A stretch of DNA of 64,000 nt from Corynebacterium zhongnanshanii (GCF_014490575.1 NZ_CP061033.1:62001-126000), one strand, 5' to 3'. Positions 24,534-32,096 are shown, counted from the stretch's first letter. Notes: generated from the letters alone by a model not told the origin. Made by a program: numbers and translations.

Positions 24534-24553
24534 TGGTCAAAAAATGGTCAAAA
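24534..24553 (+). promoter_or_regulatory. Right arm-type sites: two TGGTCAAAA repeats
   Basis: TGGTCAAAA at 24534-24542 and 24545-24553, about 63 bases inside attR, same orientation and sequence as the three copies inside attL. They lie upstream of the reverse-strand gene that ends at 24094, so they could also affect its expression. Confidence 0.6.
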
Positions 24554-24615
24554 TGAGGTAGAGAGGTGACCTCATAGTGCCTGTGACCTGCATAGATAGG
24601 GTGGTAGGGTTCAAG

Positions 24616-24664
24616 TCCCTCTACTTCCGCCAATCACTTTCCCCAGTTCAGCGATGAGCTGGGG
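24616..24664. repeat. attR, right 49-bp direct repeat
   Basis: Second copy of the 49-bp repeat, carrying only the 3' part of a tRNA-Ser (T-arm partly, acceptor 3' strand and CCA) with no matching 5' half upstream, so it is an attachment-site duplicate and not a tRNA gene. It marks the right end of the element. The LGFP cassette 2 gene begins 187 bases beyond it. Confidence 0.92.
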
Positions 24665-24850
24665 TTTAGTTGTATCTGTGCAGGTGGGCGGGGGAGGAAG
24701 AGTACCTCGTGGCGAATGCGTGATCGAGCGATGCTGGCCGGAGATACGAGAGCCGAAAGTCAAGAACCTTATGGACATTTCGGCAGGCAAGCGCTAATAT
24801 AAATACTATATTTGTTTACCGAACTACCAATATCGATAGGAGATCGTTCC

Positions 24851-25963
24851 ATGCATAGCATGCGCGGGTGTATCGCAACACTAATGGTATGTGCTGTATT
24901 GGTGTGTATGGGGGCATCGGTCAACGCTCAAGAACATACAGTTTCCAATGATGCAACAGGAGACGCTGCAGGGGTGGTTGAGGATGCCAATATTCATACC
25001 GTCTCCCCGGGTCGTGAGGGGTTGGTGCCTGGTGAGGCTGGTTTTGGGGATAATGTGATTGATAATCATGCTGGTGCGGGGTGGGTTCCTACTGTTGATC
25101 CGAAGTCTCGGGTTGTGGTCGGTGGGATGCGTTCTGATCGGGAGGAGATTCCTGGGGGTTTTTCGAAGGAGCAGGCGGATCGGGCTGAGGTGCAAGAGGC
25201 TGCTGAGAGGCAGGGTGTGGGTTTTCGTGGGGTGGGGCAGGATTGTCGGACGTATTGGCCAAGTCCTTATAAGGTCTGTGGTGCAATTCGGGAGAAGTAT
25301 GATCAGTTGGGTGGGCCGCAGAGTTTTTTGACGTGGCCGAAGTCGGATGAGTTGGGTGTTCCGGATGGTGTGGGGCGTCGGAGTGAGTTTGTGAATGGTT
25401 TTATTTATTGGCATCCGACTACTGGAGCGCATCCGGTTACTACTCACTTTTCTGCTGTGTGGGCGCGTAATGGTTGGGAGGCTGGTCGGATGGGGTATCC
25501 GGTCAGTGATGAGTATGGTCTTGGTGATGGTGTGGGGCGTCGGCAGGATTTTCAGCGGGCTCATGTGTTTGGTTCGTTGGCGGGGTTGGCGTCTGTTGAG
25601 GGGCGGATTTTTGATCGGTGGGTTGAGATTGGTGCTGAGGGGGGTCCGTTGGGTTATCCGGTTGCTGATGAGGCGGGTACTCCTGATGGGCAGGGAAGGT
25701 TTAGCGACTTTCTTGGTGGGAAAATCTATTGGACTCCGCATACTGGTGCCTGGGAGGTAACTGGATTACATCTGCTGGAGTGGGCCAATGAGGGATATGA
25801 AAAAGGCCGCTACGGCTATCCAGTGGGGCCAGTGGGTGACATTGAGCGAATGGAGGCAACACAGCCATTTCAAAACGGGAATATTCGCCAGTACGTTCCT
25901 GGTAGCGCAAATGTGGGCGCTGACCTAAGTCAATTATTTACCTGGAATATTGAGGAAGATTAA
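24851..25963 (+). CDS. Secreted LGFP-repeat protein, cassette 2
   Basis: A 370-residue exported protein. ATG 24851 has AGGAG eight bases upstream; an upstream in-frame TTG at 24812 is less likely. Residues 1-27 are a signal peptide (ending GASVNAQ). The centre is almost identical to cassette 1 (residues about 52-282) and contains three LGFP repeats; the fourth is diverged (FLGGKIYWTPHTGAWEVTG, GRYGYPVGPVGD). The protein stops after a short acidic tail (FTWNIEED), so it lacks the papain-like domain of cassette 1. Probably held in the mycolyl-arabinogalactan wall. It heads a run of three AT-rich genes that may provide its partners. Confidence 0.85.
   Translation: MHSMRGCIATLMVCAVLVCMGASVNAQEHTVSNDATGDAAGVVEDANIHTVSPGREGLVPGEAGFGDNVIDNHAGAGWVPTVDPKSRVVVGGMRSDREEIPGGFSKEQADRAEVQEAAERQGVGFRGVGQDCRTYWPSPYKVCGAIREKYDQLGGPQSFLTWPKSDELGVPDGVGRRSEFVNGFIYWHPTTGAHPVTTHFSAVWARNGWEAGRMGYPVSDEYGLGDGVGRRQDFQRAHVFGSLAGLASVEGRIFDRWVEIGAEGGPLGYPVADEAGTPDGQGRFSDFLGGKIYWTPHTGAWEVTGLHLLEWANEGYEKGRYGYPVGPVGDIERMEATQPFQNGNIRQYVPGSANVGADLSQLFTWNIEED
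25005..25696. repeat. Copy 2 of the 692-bp LGFP module
   Basis: Direct-repeat counterpart of 8201-8892, with four mismatches seen by eye. Homology at the protein level continues past 25696 but the DNA is diverged there, so the end of near-identity is a recombination boundary and not the end of the domain. Confidence 0.93.
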
Positions 25964-25981
25964 GAAATTTGGGAGTTTAAA

Positions 25982-26485
25982 ATGAGCATTGGGATAAGAT
26001 TCGCAGCGCTATGTTCAGCGGTGATCGTTAGCTTTAGTATTGTTTCTCAAGCTCAAGCGGAACCGCGCATTAAAAGTAATGATGATCCAATCACACTATC
26101 AAATATTGACTGCGGTGGAAAGGCTGGGCAGCCTCACGTGTCCGGCACTGCAAAAAGCAGAAATAAATATGAAATACATGCTAGAGCTACAAACTGGTGT
26201 AACAATTTACCTAACGAACTATATTTGGGAGGAGTTCTCAAAAGAAGCTCTTGGCGCGGGTGGCTAATACAACAAAATCATGGAAAGCGCGGTAACCCTG
26301 CTACTAAAATTAATGCAACTTCAAATCGGCCGAATGTCATAGTGCTTGTAACGCCTTGTACTAAGGGAACTCGATACCGTTGGAAGGCGGAATTCGACAA
26401 TGCGGCCATTATTCAAGGCAAGCGATGGGGAAGCGTAAATCCGGTTATGGTGCGACAGACTGACGGTGAAATCACCTGTGAATAA
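25982..26485 (+). CDS. Small secreted protein with conserved-looking Cys, cassette 2
   Basis: A 167-residue protein beginning 18 bases after the LGFP gene, with a clear signal peptide (residues 1-27, ending SQAQAEPR). The mature part is basic and contains four Cys (NIDCGGK, NWCNNLP, VTPCTKG, EITCE) able to form two disulfides. It has Trp- and Asn-rich stretches (RSSWRGWLIQQNHGKRG). No family recognised. A secreted, disulfide-bonded, basic protein coded next to a wall-binding LGFP protein could be a separate effector or an adhesin component; this is inference. Codon use is AT-rich compared with chromosomal genes. Confidence 0.7.
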   Translation: MSIGIRFAALCSAVIVSFSIVSQAQAEPRIKSNDDPITLSNIDCGGKAGQPHVSGTAKSRNKYEIHARATNWCNNLPNELYLGGVLKRSSWRGWLIQQNHGKRGNPATKINATSNRPNVIVLVTPCTKGTRYRWKAEFDNAAIIQGKRWGSVNPVMVRQTDGEITCE

Positions 26486-26495
26486 GAGGAATTAT

Positions 26496-27074
26496 ATGAA
26501 CTATGTTCCAGGCGTTAGACACCTTTACTCAAGGCGAAACTTAGTGTTGTCAATCGTTATTTTAAGCGTGATGATTGTCATAAGTTCTTGTGTAGCAAAA
26601 AATCAGCCAATGAAGGACTCGCCTCGCGGCGATTCGAATGCTGAAGCTTCTATTAAGATAAAAACGAGTTCTCGTAGTGTTATTCTTATCGATAAGGGGT
26701 ATATAGATAAAGATCATGAGTATCGGTCGGAACTGTGGCTCAATGAAGATGAAATAGAATTCCCAGACCCGCTAATGCAGTCAGTAGTGCGAGATGTCAC
26801 ATTAGAATTTGGTGGTTATAGAATCCGCAATATGGATATTTCCTATTTCTATCTGGATGATTCTGGTAATCCGCAACTGGTCGATACACTGAGTTGCCTG
26901 AATGATAGTGGAGAGTTTCAGGATAAATGCCCAATTGTCGTAAAAGAGAATAACGATTCGTCTTTAAGGGTTGCGATAGATATTCCCGCGCTTCAGCAGG
27001 CGACCCTGCAGGTAGATTTCCAGCCTGAAGATTATCCTGGCAAACCTGTCCAGCGACGCACCTGGATACTCTGA
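26496..27074 (+). CDS. Lipoprotein of unknown function, cassette 2
   Basis: A 192-residue protein starting at ATG 26496 with AGAGGA just upstream. A hydrophobic signal segment (SRRNLVLSIVILSVMIVISSC) ends in a lipobox-like ISSC at about residue 34, so the protein is likely lipid-anchored on the outer face of the membrane. The mature region is acidic and strand-rich (DVTLEFGGYRIRNMDISYF, SLRVAIDIPALQQATLQVDF) with two Cys (LSCLND, DKCPIV). No known domain. Ten bases separate it from the secreted Cys protein, so they are co-expressed. An outward-facing anchored protein would suit an immunity role, but this is speculative. Confidence 0.7.
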   Translation: MNYVPGVRHLYSRRNLVLSIVILSVMIVISSCVAKNQPMKDSPRGDSNAEASIKIKTSSRSVILIDKGYIDKDHEYRSELWLNEDEIEFPDPLMQSVVRDVTLEFGGYRIRNMDISYFYLDDSGNPQLVDTLSCLNDSGEFQDKCPIVVKENNDSSLRVAIDIPALQQATLQVDFQPEDYPGKPVQRRTWIL

Positions 27075-27100
27075 ACTGATGAGTTGTTATTAGGATCCCG

Positions 27101-27781
27101 ATGAGAAATAATACATTAGATTTAGATACTTTTCTCGTTCCTACATGGGACTTTAACAATGAAGTTGAAATTCCATTTTCTGATCTATTGCCATACGATA
27201 TGCTCAATGGCACCTTTGTCCTTGCTTTAAAAGATCAGTACAGATTTTGCGTAATAATGCTACCGGAGGTGGATATTAGAGACGATTATAATGTTTGCCG
27301 CGGTGCTACTTGGAAAGAAGTGGCCCGTCGATTTGAATTGCAATTAGATCCTATAAAGCCGTTCGGCGAGGCATTTGTTGGTGAGTGCGAATCTAGCTTA
27401 TATAACCAATTTGAGCGTAAAGTTATTCCGCCAGATTATGTGGATTTAGACGTTCCCTGGCAGTTTTTACGACCAATAATGGGATTGCCCGAAGGGGGAT
27501 ACATTATTGATGAAGGAGAAATACCTAAGGGTGTAAATAAAAGGATTGTCAATGGATGGGCTGTTGCTACGGCTTTCTGTACCGGCGAAAGGATGGATGT
27601 TGAAAAAACGAGGCGTACGCTGACAACAGCGTGCTGGAAAGCCAATGAATGGCTGTACTTTGTCCCGATTGACGGCACTCGCGTGATCATATGCACGAAT
27701 CTCCAAGAGCAGGTTGACGAGATACTCAATGAGCCTGAGATCGAAAGCGTCCTGTTGTGGTCTCCTCCGGGGATCGGCTAG
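27101..27781 (+). CDS. Cytoplasmic hypothetical protein, cassette 2
   Basis: A 226-residue acidic protein with no signal peptide and no membrane segment, 26 bases after the lipoprotein gene and weakly preceded by AGGAT. Mixed alpha/beta composition: NGTFVLALKDQYRFCVIMLP, FVGECESSLYNQFERKV, GWAVATAFCTGERMD and EPEIESVLLWSPPG. I recognise no domain. It closes the AT-rich run; the base composition changes back to chromosomal style after about 27830. Could be a cytoplasmic immunity protein or an unrelated passenger. Confidence 0.65.
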   Translation: MRNNTLDLDTFLVPTWDFNNEVEIPFSDLLPYDMLNGTFVLALKDQYRFCVIMLPEVDIRDDYNVCRGATWKEVARRFELQLDPIKPFGEAFVGECESSLYNQFERKVIPPDYVDLDVPWQFLRPIMGLPEGGYIIDEGEIPKGVNKRIVNGWAVATAFCTGERMDVEKTRRTLTTACWKANEWLYFVPIDGTRVIICTNLQEQVDEILNEPEIESVLLWSPPGIG

Positions 27782-27903
27782 CCGCGCGTGTGCGGATGAA
27801 GTTAATTGAAAATGTTGCGCGCCCTCGGGGGCAAGTGGAGAGGTAGGTGTTACCCCTGCTCAGGCCTTACGGTGGCCGTTATTGACAACTTATTGAACAT
27901 GCA

Positions 27904-27919
27904 CTATTTTCAATAGTAG
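27904..27919. promoter_or_regulatory. Putative zinc-response operator upstream of the His-rich gene
   Basis: CTATTTTCAATAGTAG, with the inverted repeat ACTATT-TTC-AATAGT, sits 28 bases before the His-rich gene. The identical 16 bases occur at 30627-30642 upstream of aztD. Both downstream products look zinc-related, so a shared Zur-type regulator is the simplest explanation; a general promoter element is the alternative. Confidence 0.5.
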
Positions 27920-27947
27920 AGCAACAACGATCGCAAAGGAGCGAACA

Positions 27948-28238
27948 ATGAGCTGCACCACTCACGCAGAACACGACCACAAGCACGGCCCAGACTGTGG
28001 CCACGTCGCAATCCCACACGGCGACCACACCGACTACGTCCACGACGGCCACCTGCACCGCGAGCACGACGGCCACTACGACGAGTGTGAAACCACCGAA
28101 CACCACATCCACGAGGGCCACGACCACGAGCACGGACCCAACTGCGGCCACGTCGCAGTTCCACACGGCGACCACGTGGACTACATCCACGACGGGCACC
28201 GCCACGCCGCACACGACGGCCACTGGGACGACCACTAA
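27948..28238 (+). CDS. His-rich metal-binding protein
   Basis: A 96-residue protein that is roughly one-quarter His, with AAAGGAG before the ATG. It consists of two tandem halves: HDHKHGPDCGHVAIPHGDHT-DYVHDGHLHREHDGHY (about residues 9-44) and HDHEHGPNCGHVAVPHGDHV-DYIHDGHRHAAHDGHW (about residues 59-94). Each half has a CGHVA core, and the acidic linker between them has YDECETTEHH. No signal peptide, so it is likely a cytoplasmic zinc buffer or chaperone. The putative operator upstream, shared with aztD, and the terminator downstream make it a single-gene zinc-regulated unit. Function is inferred from composition. Confidence 0.8.
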   Translation: MSCTTHAEHDHKHGPDCGHVAIPHGDHTDYVHDGHLHREHDGHYDECETTEHHIHEGHDHEHGPNCGHVAVPHGDHVDYIHDGHRHAAHDGHWDDH

Positions 28239-28266
28239 ACCGGCCAATCCTCGCTACTGAGGTAAC

Positions 28267-28298
28267 AAAAGGCACCCTCCATCAGGAGGGTGCCTTTT
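28267..28298. terminator. Strong rho-independent terminator, probably bidirectional
   Basis: AAAA, then GGCACCCTCC-ATCA-GGAGGGTGCC, then TTTT: a perfect 10-bp GC-rich stem with a 4-base loop, A-run on the left and T-run on the right. It ends the His-rich gene. Confidence 0.92.
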
Positions 28299-28366
28299 AT
28301 TGTGCGCAGAACTCGATATTTTGACTAGGCTCGAAACCGAAAAAGAACAGCACAACTGGAGGCAGC

Positions 28367-28951
28367 ATGATCATCCGCAATGCCACCCTAGAAGACATCC
28401 CCTACATCACCGACATCTACAACGAAGCCGTCGAAAACGGCACCGCCATCTGGGACGAAGTGGTTGTCGGCGTGGACAACCGAACCGAATGGTGGCGCAA
28501 ACGCACCGGCGAAGGGTTCCCGATGTTTGTCGTAGAGGACGACGACGCCAACAGCCCCACTCACGGAGAAGTGGTCGGTTATGCCACCTACGGCCGCTTC
28601 CGCCCGTACCAGGGGTACCGCTACTCCGTAGAACACTCCATCTACATCCGCTCCGACCAGCGCGGCAAAGGCATCGCGGTCCCGCTCATGGAAAAGCTGA
28701 TCGATCGCGCGCGGGAAGGCGGACAACACGTCATGGTTGCCGCCATCGAAGCCAGCAACAAGCCATCCATCGGACTCCACGAAAAGCTGGGCTTTGAGCA
28801 CGTCGGCCACATGAAAGAGGTGGGCATCAAGTTCGGAGAATGGCTGGACCTGGTGCTTCTGCAGCTCAAACTGAACGACGACCCAGCCCCCGGAGCGAAG
28901 CAAAGCGACGAACGCCATGCGGTGCCCCAACGCGACGAAGCGGCTGAGTAA
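28367..28951 (+). CDS. pat: GNAT N-acetyltransferase, Pat/MddA type
   Basis: Acetyl-CoA-dependent N-acetyltransferase of the phosphinothricin/methionine-sulfoximine acetyltransferase group. Motifs: MIIRNATLEDIPYITDIYNE, GYATYGRFRPYQGYRYSVEH (substrate loop), SIYIRSDQRGKGIAVPLMEK (acetyl-CoA pyrophosphate loop R-G-K-G) and AAIEASNKPSIGLHEKLGFE. GGAGG stands directly before ATG 28367. Length 194 with a polar 25-residue C-terminal tail beyond the usual domain end. It follows the terminator, so it has its own promoter. It may detoxify glutamine-synthetase inhibitors or methionine derivatives; the exact substrate is not shown by sequence. Confidence 0.88.
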   Translation: MIIRNATLEDIPYITDIYNEAVENGTAIWDEVVVGVDNRTEWWRKRTGEGFPMFVVEDDDANSPTHGEVVGYATYGRFRPYQGYRYSVEHSIYIRSDQRGKGIAVPLMEKLIDRAREGGQHVMVAAIEASNKPSIGLHEKLGFEHVGHMKEVGIKFGEWLDLVLLQLKLNDDPAPGAKQSDERHAVPQRDEAAE

Positions 28952-29092
28952 CAGCCGCTTCGGTTGGGGGTGAGGTTGGCGCGGGAGTGCGCCGGCTCAG
29001 AAGGAGGCCGGCGTCGGGATTAACACGGGTACCCCGCGCGACCCGCACGGCACTGGATTGGGTGGGCAGCGCAGGAGTGGGCGGCGTCGGGA

Positions 29093-30400
29093 TTACCCCT
29101 CTACGCCATTGACCTCGTTCAACGCCTCGGGCGTCTCCACGGTCTTGATGATCTTGCCGGACTTAATGTCCACAGCATGCAGCTTCTTCGACTGAGGCTC
29201 GGAGACATACGCCACATCACCCAACACGAACAACGTTGGGCGCTCCTTCTGCCACTTCTCAGGCTCCTTCCACTCCTCGGTCACCTTGTACTTGCCCGTG
29301 ATCTCGCCAGTCTTCGGGTCAATCTTGCGCAAATTACCATCGGTGCCGAGAACCAAAGCCTCACCCTCCGGGCCACGGCCGAGGGAACGGAAACTGTAGC
29401 TCGCCTCCACATCAACGATCTTCAGCTCACCAGTCTCGGTGTTCGTCAAGGTCACACGCGTAGGACGCTCCAGCTCGGCGTCCTTGTCCACCTTGTAATC
29501 ACCCAAGACCACAGGGGACTCGTCAGAACCAGCCTGGTTACCAATGCGCCCATAGGAATCCTTGGACTTCACCTTCTGGAACGCACCATTCTTAAAGATC
29601 ACGATGCCATCCTGGCAACCCACCGTGATCGCGCCAGCCGCAGGAGCCTCGCCGTGCACGCCTGGGCAGTCCTCGGTACGGGCAGTTTCCTTGCCGTCCT
29701 TATCCACAGCCACCACAGTGTGGCGCTCATCCTCCGTGCCCTCAGTGTGCAACATACCACCATCCGGCAACGCCACAGCAACACCGTGGTGAGGATGAAC
29801 CTTCGTGGTCTTTTCAGGCTTCGCGAATCCCATACGCTTATTCGCGCGCTTCACATCCGACAAGGAAATGTCCTGGATGGAACCATCGCCATCGCCAAAC
29901 AGCAGCGCGCGACCCTCATGAACAACCACGTGGCCCGGCTTCACCGCTTCATACGTATGGTCCTTCAAGGACGGCGTCACAGTGTAAGAGTGAGTATGGT
30001 CGCCATGCGGTTCGGTCCATGCGCCGGCGTCGAATATTTGGAAACCATCCTTCGTGGACACCAGAACAGTACGGCCATCGCCCAACTGGTTAAGGCGGTT
30101 GAAGCCGTCCAGCTTCGTATCGTTAATGACCTCCAGGGTCTCCGCGTCAAGGGTCAGAATGCCGCCATCGTACGTTGCGACCAGGCGAGGCTGAGGGCCT
30201 GCAACCTCTTCCTGCTTGGAATCGCCTTCGTGGTCGTGGGCGTGGTCGTGCTCGTGGGAGGCATCGGCCTGAGCGGACTGGTTAGGGGAGTTGTTGGAGC
30301 CGTTGGAGCCGTTCGAGTTCTTTGAATCCTCGGAAGAGCAGGCGGTCAGTACGAGACCGCTGGCCAGGAGGGCTGCCAGAAGAGTGCGCTTTGTAGTCAT
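29093..30400 (-). CDS. aztD: AztD-like zinc metallochaperone lipoprotein
   Basis: An exported zinc-binding protein of the AztD family, which hands zinc to the AztC solute-binding protein of a zinc ABC transporter. The 435 residues start with a lipoprotein signal (LLASGLVLTACSS, lipobox TAC), then an Asn/Ser linker and a His cluster (HEHDHAHDHEGD, about residues 49-60). The rest is beta-propeller-like with repeated blades and metal-site His (AWTEPHGDHTHSY, TTKVHPHHGVAVALP, ERHTVVAVD, GVHGEAP). It is a lipoprotein here, unlike free periplasmic AztD of Gram-negatives, as expected for this cell type. No aztABC genes lie nearby. Upstream are the 15-bp repeat tract and the 16-bp putative operator. 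Confidence 0.85.
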   Translation of the reverse strand: MTTKRTLLAALLASGLVLTACSSEDSKNSNGSNGSNNSPNQSAQADASHEHDHAHDHEGDSKQEEVAGPQPRLVATYDGGILTLDAETLEVINDTKLDGFNRLNQLGDGRTVLVSTKDGFQIFDAGAWTEPHGDHTHSYTVTPSLKDHTYEAVKPGHVVVHEGRALLFGDGDGSIQDISLSDVKRANKRMGFAKPEKTTKVHPHHGVAVALPDGGMLHTEGTEDERHTVVAVDKDGKETARTEDCPGVHGEAPAAGAITVGCQDGIVIFKNGAFQKVKSKDSYGRIGNQAGSDESPVVLGDYKVDKDAELERPTRVTLTNTETGELKIVDVEASYSFRSLGRGPEGEALVLGTDGNLRKIDPKTGEITGKYKVTEEWKEPEKWQKERPTLFVLGDVAYVSEPQSKKLHAVDIKSGKIIKTVETPEALNEVNGVEG

Positions 30401-30420
30401 GGTTTTCCCGTCGATCTTAT

Positions 30421-30597
30421 AAGGAGCATGGTCCTAAGGGGCATGGCGGTCAAGGACTTGATGTTCAGGGGCTTGGTGTTCGTGAACATGGTGTCCGAGA
30501 GCATGGAGTTCGTGAACATGGCGTCCGAGAGCATGGCCTTAAGGAACATTGGTGAGAAGGAACATCATGTTAAAGAACATGGTGTTCGAGAGACTGA
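30421..30597. repeat. Degenerate 15-bp tandem repeat tract upstream of aztD
   Basis: Eleven to twelve units of about 15 bases of the type cgwGARCATGGtgtt, including two exact-phase 30-bp double units at 30479-30538 (cgtgaacatggtgtc / cgagagcatggagtt). It lies between the aztD start and the putative operator, so in the aztD transcript it would be the 5' leader. On the plus strand it reads as a 61-codon frame with a five-residue period (VNMVS ESMEF VNMAS ESMAL), which I do not call as a gene. Confidence 0.75.
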
Positions 30598-30626
30598 CTA
30601 TAGACGAGGTTAGAAAGTTTTGGAAG

Positions 30627-30642
30627 CTATTTTCAATAGTAG
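30627..30642. promoter_or_regulatory. Putative zinc-response operator upstream of aztD
   Basis: CTATTTTCAATAGTAG, identical to 27904-27919. It lies 227 bases from the aztD start; the distance is filled by the 15-bp repeat tract, which implies a long leader if the promoter is here. Confidence 0.45.
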
Positions 30643-30736
30643 TTCAATTAGTGGGGGTGGTGGCGGGTTGGGTTGTGGGTTTGCTTGCTGTTGCACGGGC
30701 GCACCCACCACGTTCTTGGTCTCACTTTCCTGGATC

Positions 30737-30783
30737 GAGGGCAGATTGTCGTGATTCTGGCCAAATCACTACACAGTGCCCTC
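30737..30783. repeat. 47-bp dispersed palindrome, left copy
   Basis: GAGGGCA at one end and TGCCCTC at the other, with internal GTCGTGATT...AAATCACTAC also pairing. The same 47-bp length and near-identical sequence occurs inverted at 32251-32297, with similarity extending to about 75 bp. The pair brackets the DUF559-type gene. Confidence 0.8.
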
Positions 30784-30838
30784 GAAAGAGGATCTGAAGC
30801 CGCACGGGAGCGGGAGAAGGAGGTGCTGCACGTGGGAG

Positions 30839-31921
30839 TTAGGGTAGTTCCTGAGGGCCGAAGAGCTTTCGGTGCAGCACCTCGTCGAAAAGCGGGAGGC
30901 TCCGAAGCATCTCGATAGAAATACGCTGGACAACCAAACCATAGGAATCGCACGTGAGGTTAGAACGCGTATCGAAATCGCGCTGAGCGCGATTAAGATG
31001 ATGCTGGCCGTCATACTGCAAACCCACATGCCTGGACGAACGTAACAGCTCTCCTACCTGCGCTAATTCCAACGAATATTTCTCTCCCACATACGCCCAT
31101 AAAGCACTTCCCACCTCCACAATCAACAGATCCATGACTGTCACGCGCACACCGCCGCACAGAATCTCCACTTGGGGAAAGATCTCGAACTTAGATCCAC
31201 ATCGACTGCGAGATAAAAGTCGTAGAGCAGTCTCCGGAGGTGAATCCGCTAACGAGGAAGAAAGAGTCCACACTTTCTTAAATACCTTTTGATTGACCAC
31301 CCCTAAAGCCTCGGCGAACGCAGCCTCCTCAGTGACATGAGGTGACAAAAAGCGCCGCACGGCATCCATCACCTGCACTTGCTGCACCTCTATGTTGGTC
31401 AGCCCCGGAACGAGAGGCGTAAACCATGGGGCAACACTCGGCCGATTATGCTCCAACGCATCAATCACAGACGCGCAGGCAGCCATAGGAGTTAACGCAT
31501 ATAAATCAGGAGATGAAGCGTCTGGAGAATGGGTAGATAAACGCCGAGTATTCATGGACCGTCGACGTAAGATGAGTGTATTGGCGGGAATTGTGGCGTC
31601 GGATAAAAAATAACGAATTTCGGTAGTTCCAATGGTTAGAAACGACGTTGGTTGTTCATTAACCCACATCGATAAACCCGCTAGTGCTAACGCAGAAAAA
31701 TGCGTTGCGACGCTGCGCGGATTGATGAAAAAATAGGCTCGCGTGCGCGTGACCTGCGAAAGGCCGTCGGTGGCGGCGTCTTTGGGGACAAGCACCCCAC
31801 GGCCCACGCGGACGAATTCTTTGTTGGCTCTCCAACGGCTGATTGCTTCCGCGCGCACGGGCATGACGTCCGGCGGCGTTCGTTTCTGCGGCCGATGGTG
31901 TTCTGGTTGATCCCTCCACAT
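30839..31921 (-). CDS. AbiEi/DUF559-type protein (HTH plus nuclease-like C-terminus)
   Basis: A protein of about 360 residues of a family common in actinobacteria, with an N-terminal AbiEi-like winged-helix region (KEFVRVGRGVLVPKD) and a C-terminal DUF559/Vsr-like endonuclease fold (HVGLQYDGQHHLNRAQRDFD, then DSYGLVVQRISIEML). I choose ATG 31921 (MWRDQPEHH, AGGG eight bases before). ATG 31864 (MPVRAEAIS) is the alternative, and the open frame upstream to 32323 is repeat DNA. The usual acidic residue in the DUF559 strand reads Gln-Tyr-Asp here. No AbiEii-type toxin partner is adjacent. It lies between inverted copies of the 47-bp palindrome. Confidence 0.72.
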   Translation of the reverse strand: MWRDQPEHHRPQKRTPPDVMPVRAEAISRWRANKEFVRVGRGVLVPKDAATDGLSQVTRTRAYFFINPRSVATHFSALALAGLSMWVNEQPTSFLTIGTTEIRYFLSDATIPANTLILRRRSMNTRRLSTHSPDASSPDLYALTPMAACASVIDALEHNRPSVAPWFTPLVPGLTNIEVQQVQVMDAVRRFLSPHVTEEAAFAEALGVVNQKVFKKVWTLSSSLADSPPETALRLLSRSRCGSKFEIFPQVEILCGGVRVTVMDLLIVEVGSALWAYVGEKYSLELAQVGELLRSSRHVGLQYDGQHHLNRAQRDFDTRSNLTCDSYGLVVQRISIEMLRSLPLFDEVLHRKLFGPQELP

Positions 31922-32096
31922 AAGGCATACCCTGCCAAGAATCGGCAGTAGTGCACAAGGGGGTTGTGGAATTTTGCGAAAATCTGTGGATAACTTCGCG
32001 TGGAGGCGCCGTGTGGGCGCAATGGCTGTGGATAACTCGCTGTGCATGGGGGCTTGGAGTGTGGCGGGGTGCTTAGTGGAGCTTGTTGTGGAGTGC

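Larger units (their letters stand above)
17614..24664 (+). mobile_element. 7.05-kb integrative element in tRNA-Ser, satellite-like
   Basis: Bounded by a 49-bp perfect direct repeat (17614-17662 and 24616-24664) that begins in the tRNA T-arm. Gene content in order: tyrosine integrase, unknown protein, Xis-like HTH, small unknown, DnaB-N-like protein, DUF3987-like P-loop protein, then a 200-bp iteron inverted repeat, about 1.35 kb of repeat-rich sequence without supported genes, and one reverse-strand gene next to the right end. There are no capsid, terminase, portal, lysis or conjugation genes that I can recognise. This is the content of a phage satellite or minimal self-replicating integrative element; which of these it is remains inference. 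The motif GCGCCGGG is strongly enriched inside. Confidence 0.88.

Noticed and set aside
24605..24632. A second tRNA-Ser at attR
   Set aside because: Only the T-arm and acceptor 3' strand are present; no D-arm, anticodon arm or 5' acceptor strand. It is the att repeat.
30428..30613. 61-codon frame with five-residue period as a pentapeptide-repeat protein
   Set aside because: It lacks the A(D/N)LXX consensus and a ribosome site, and lies in the presumed aztD leader; better described as a DNA repeat.
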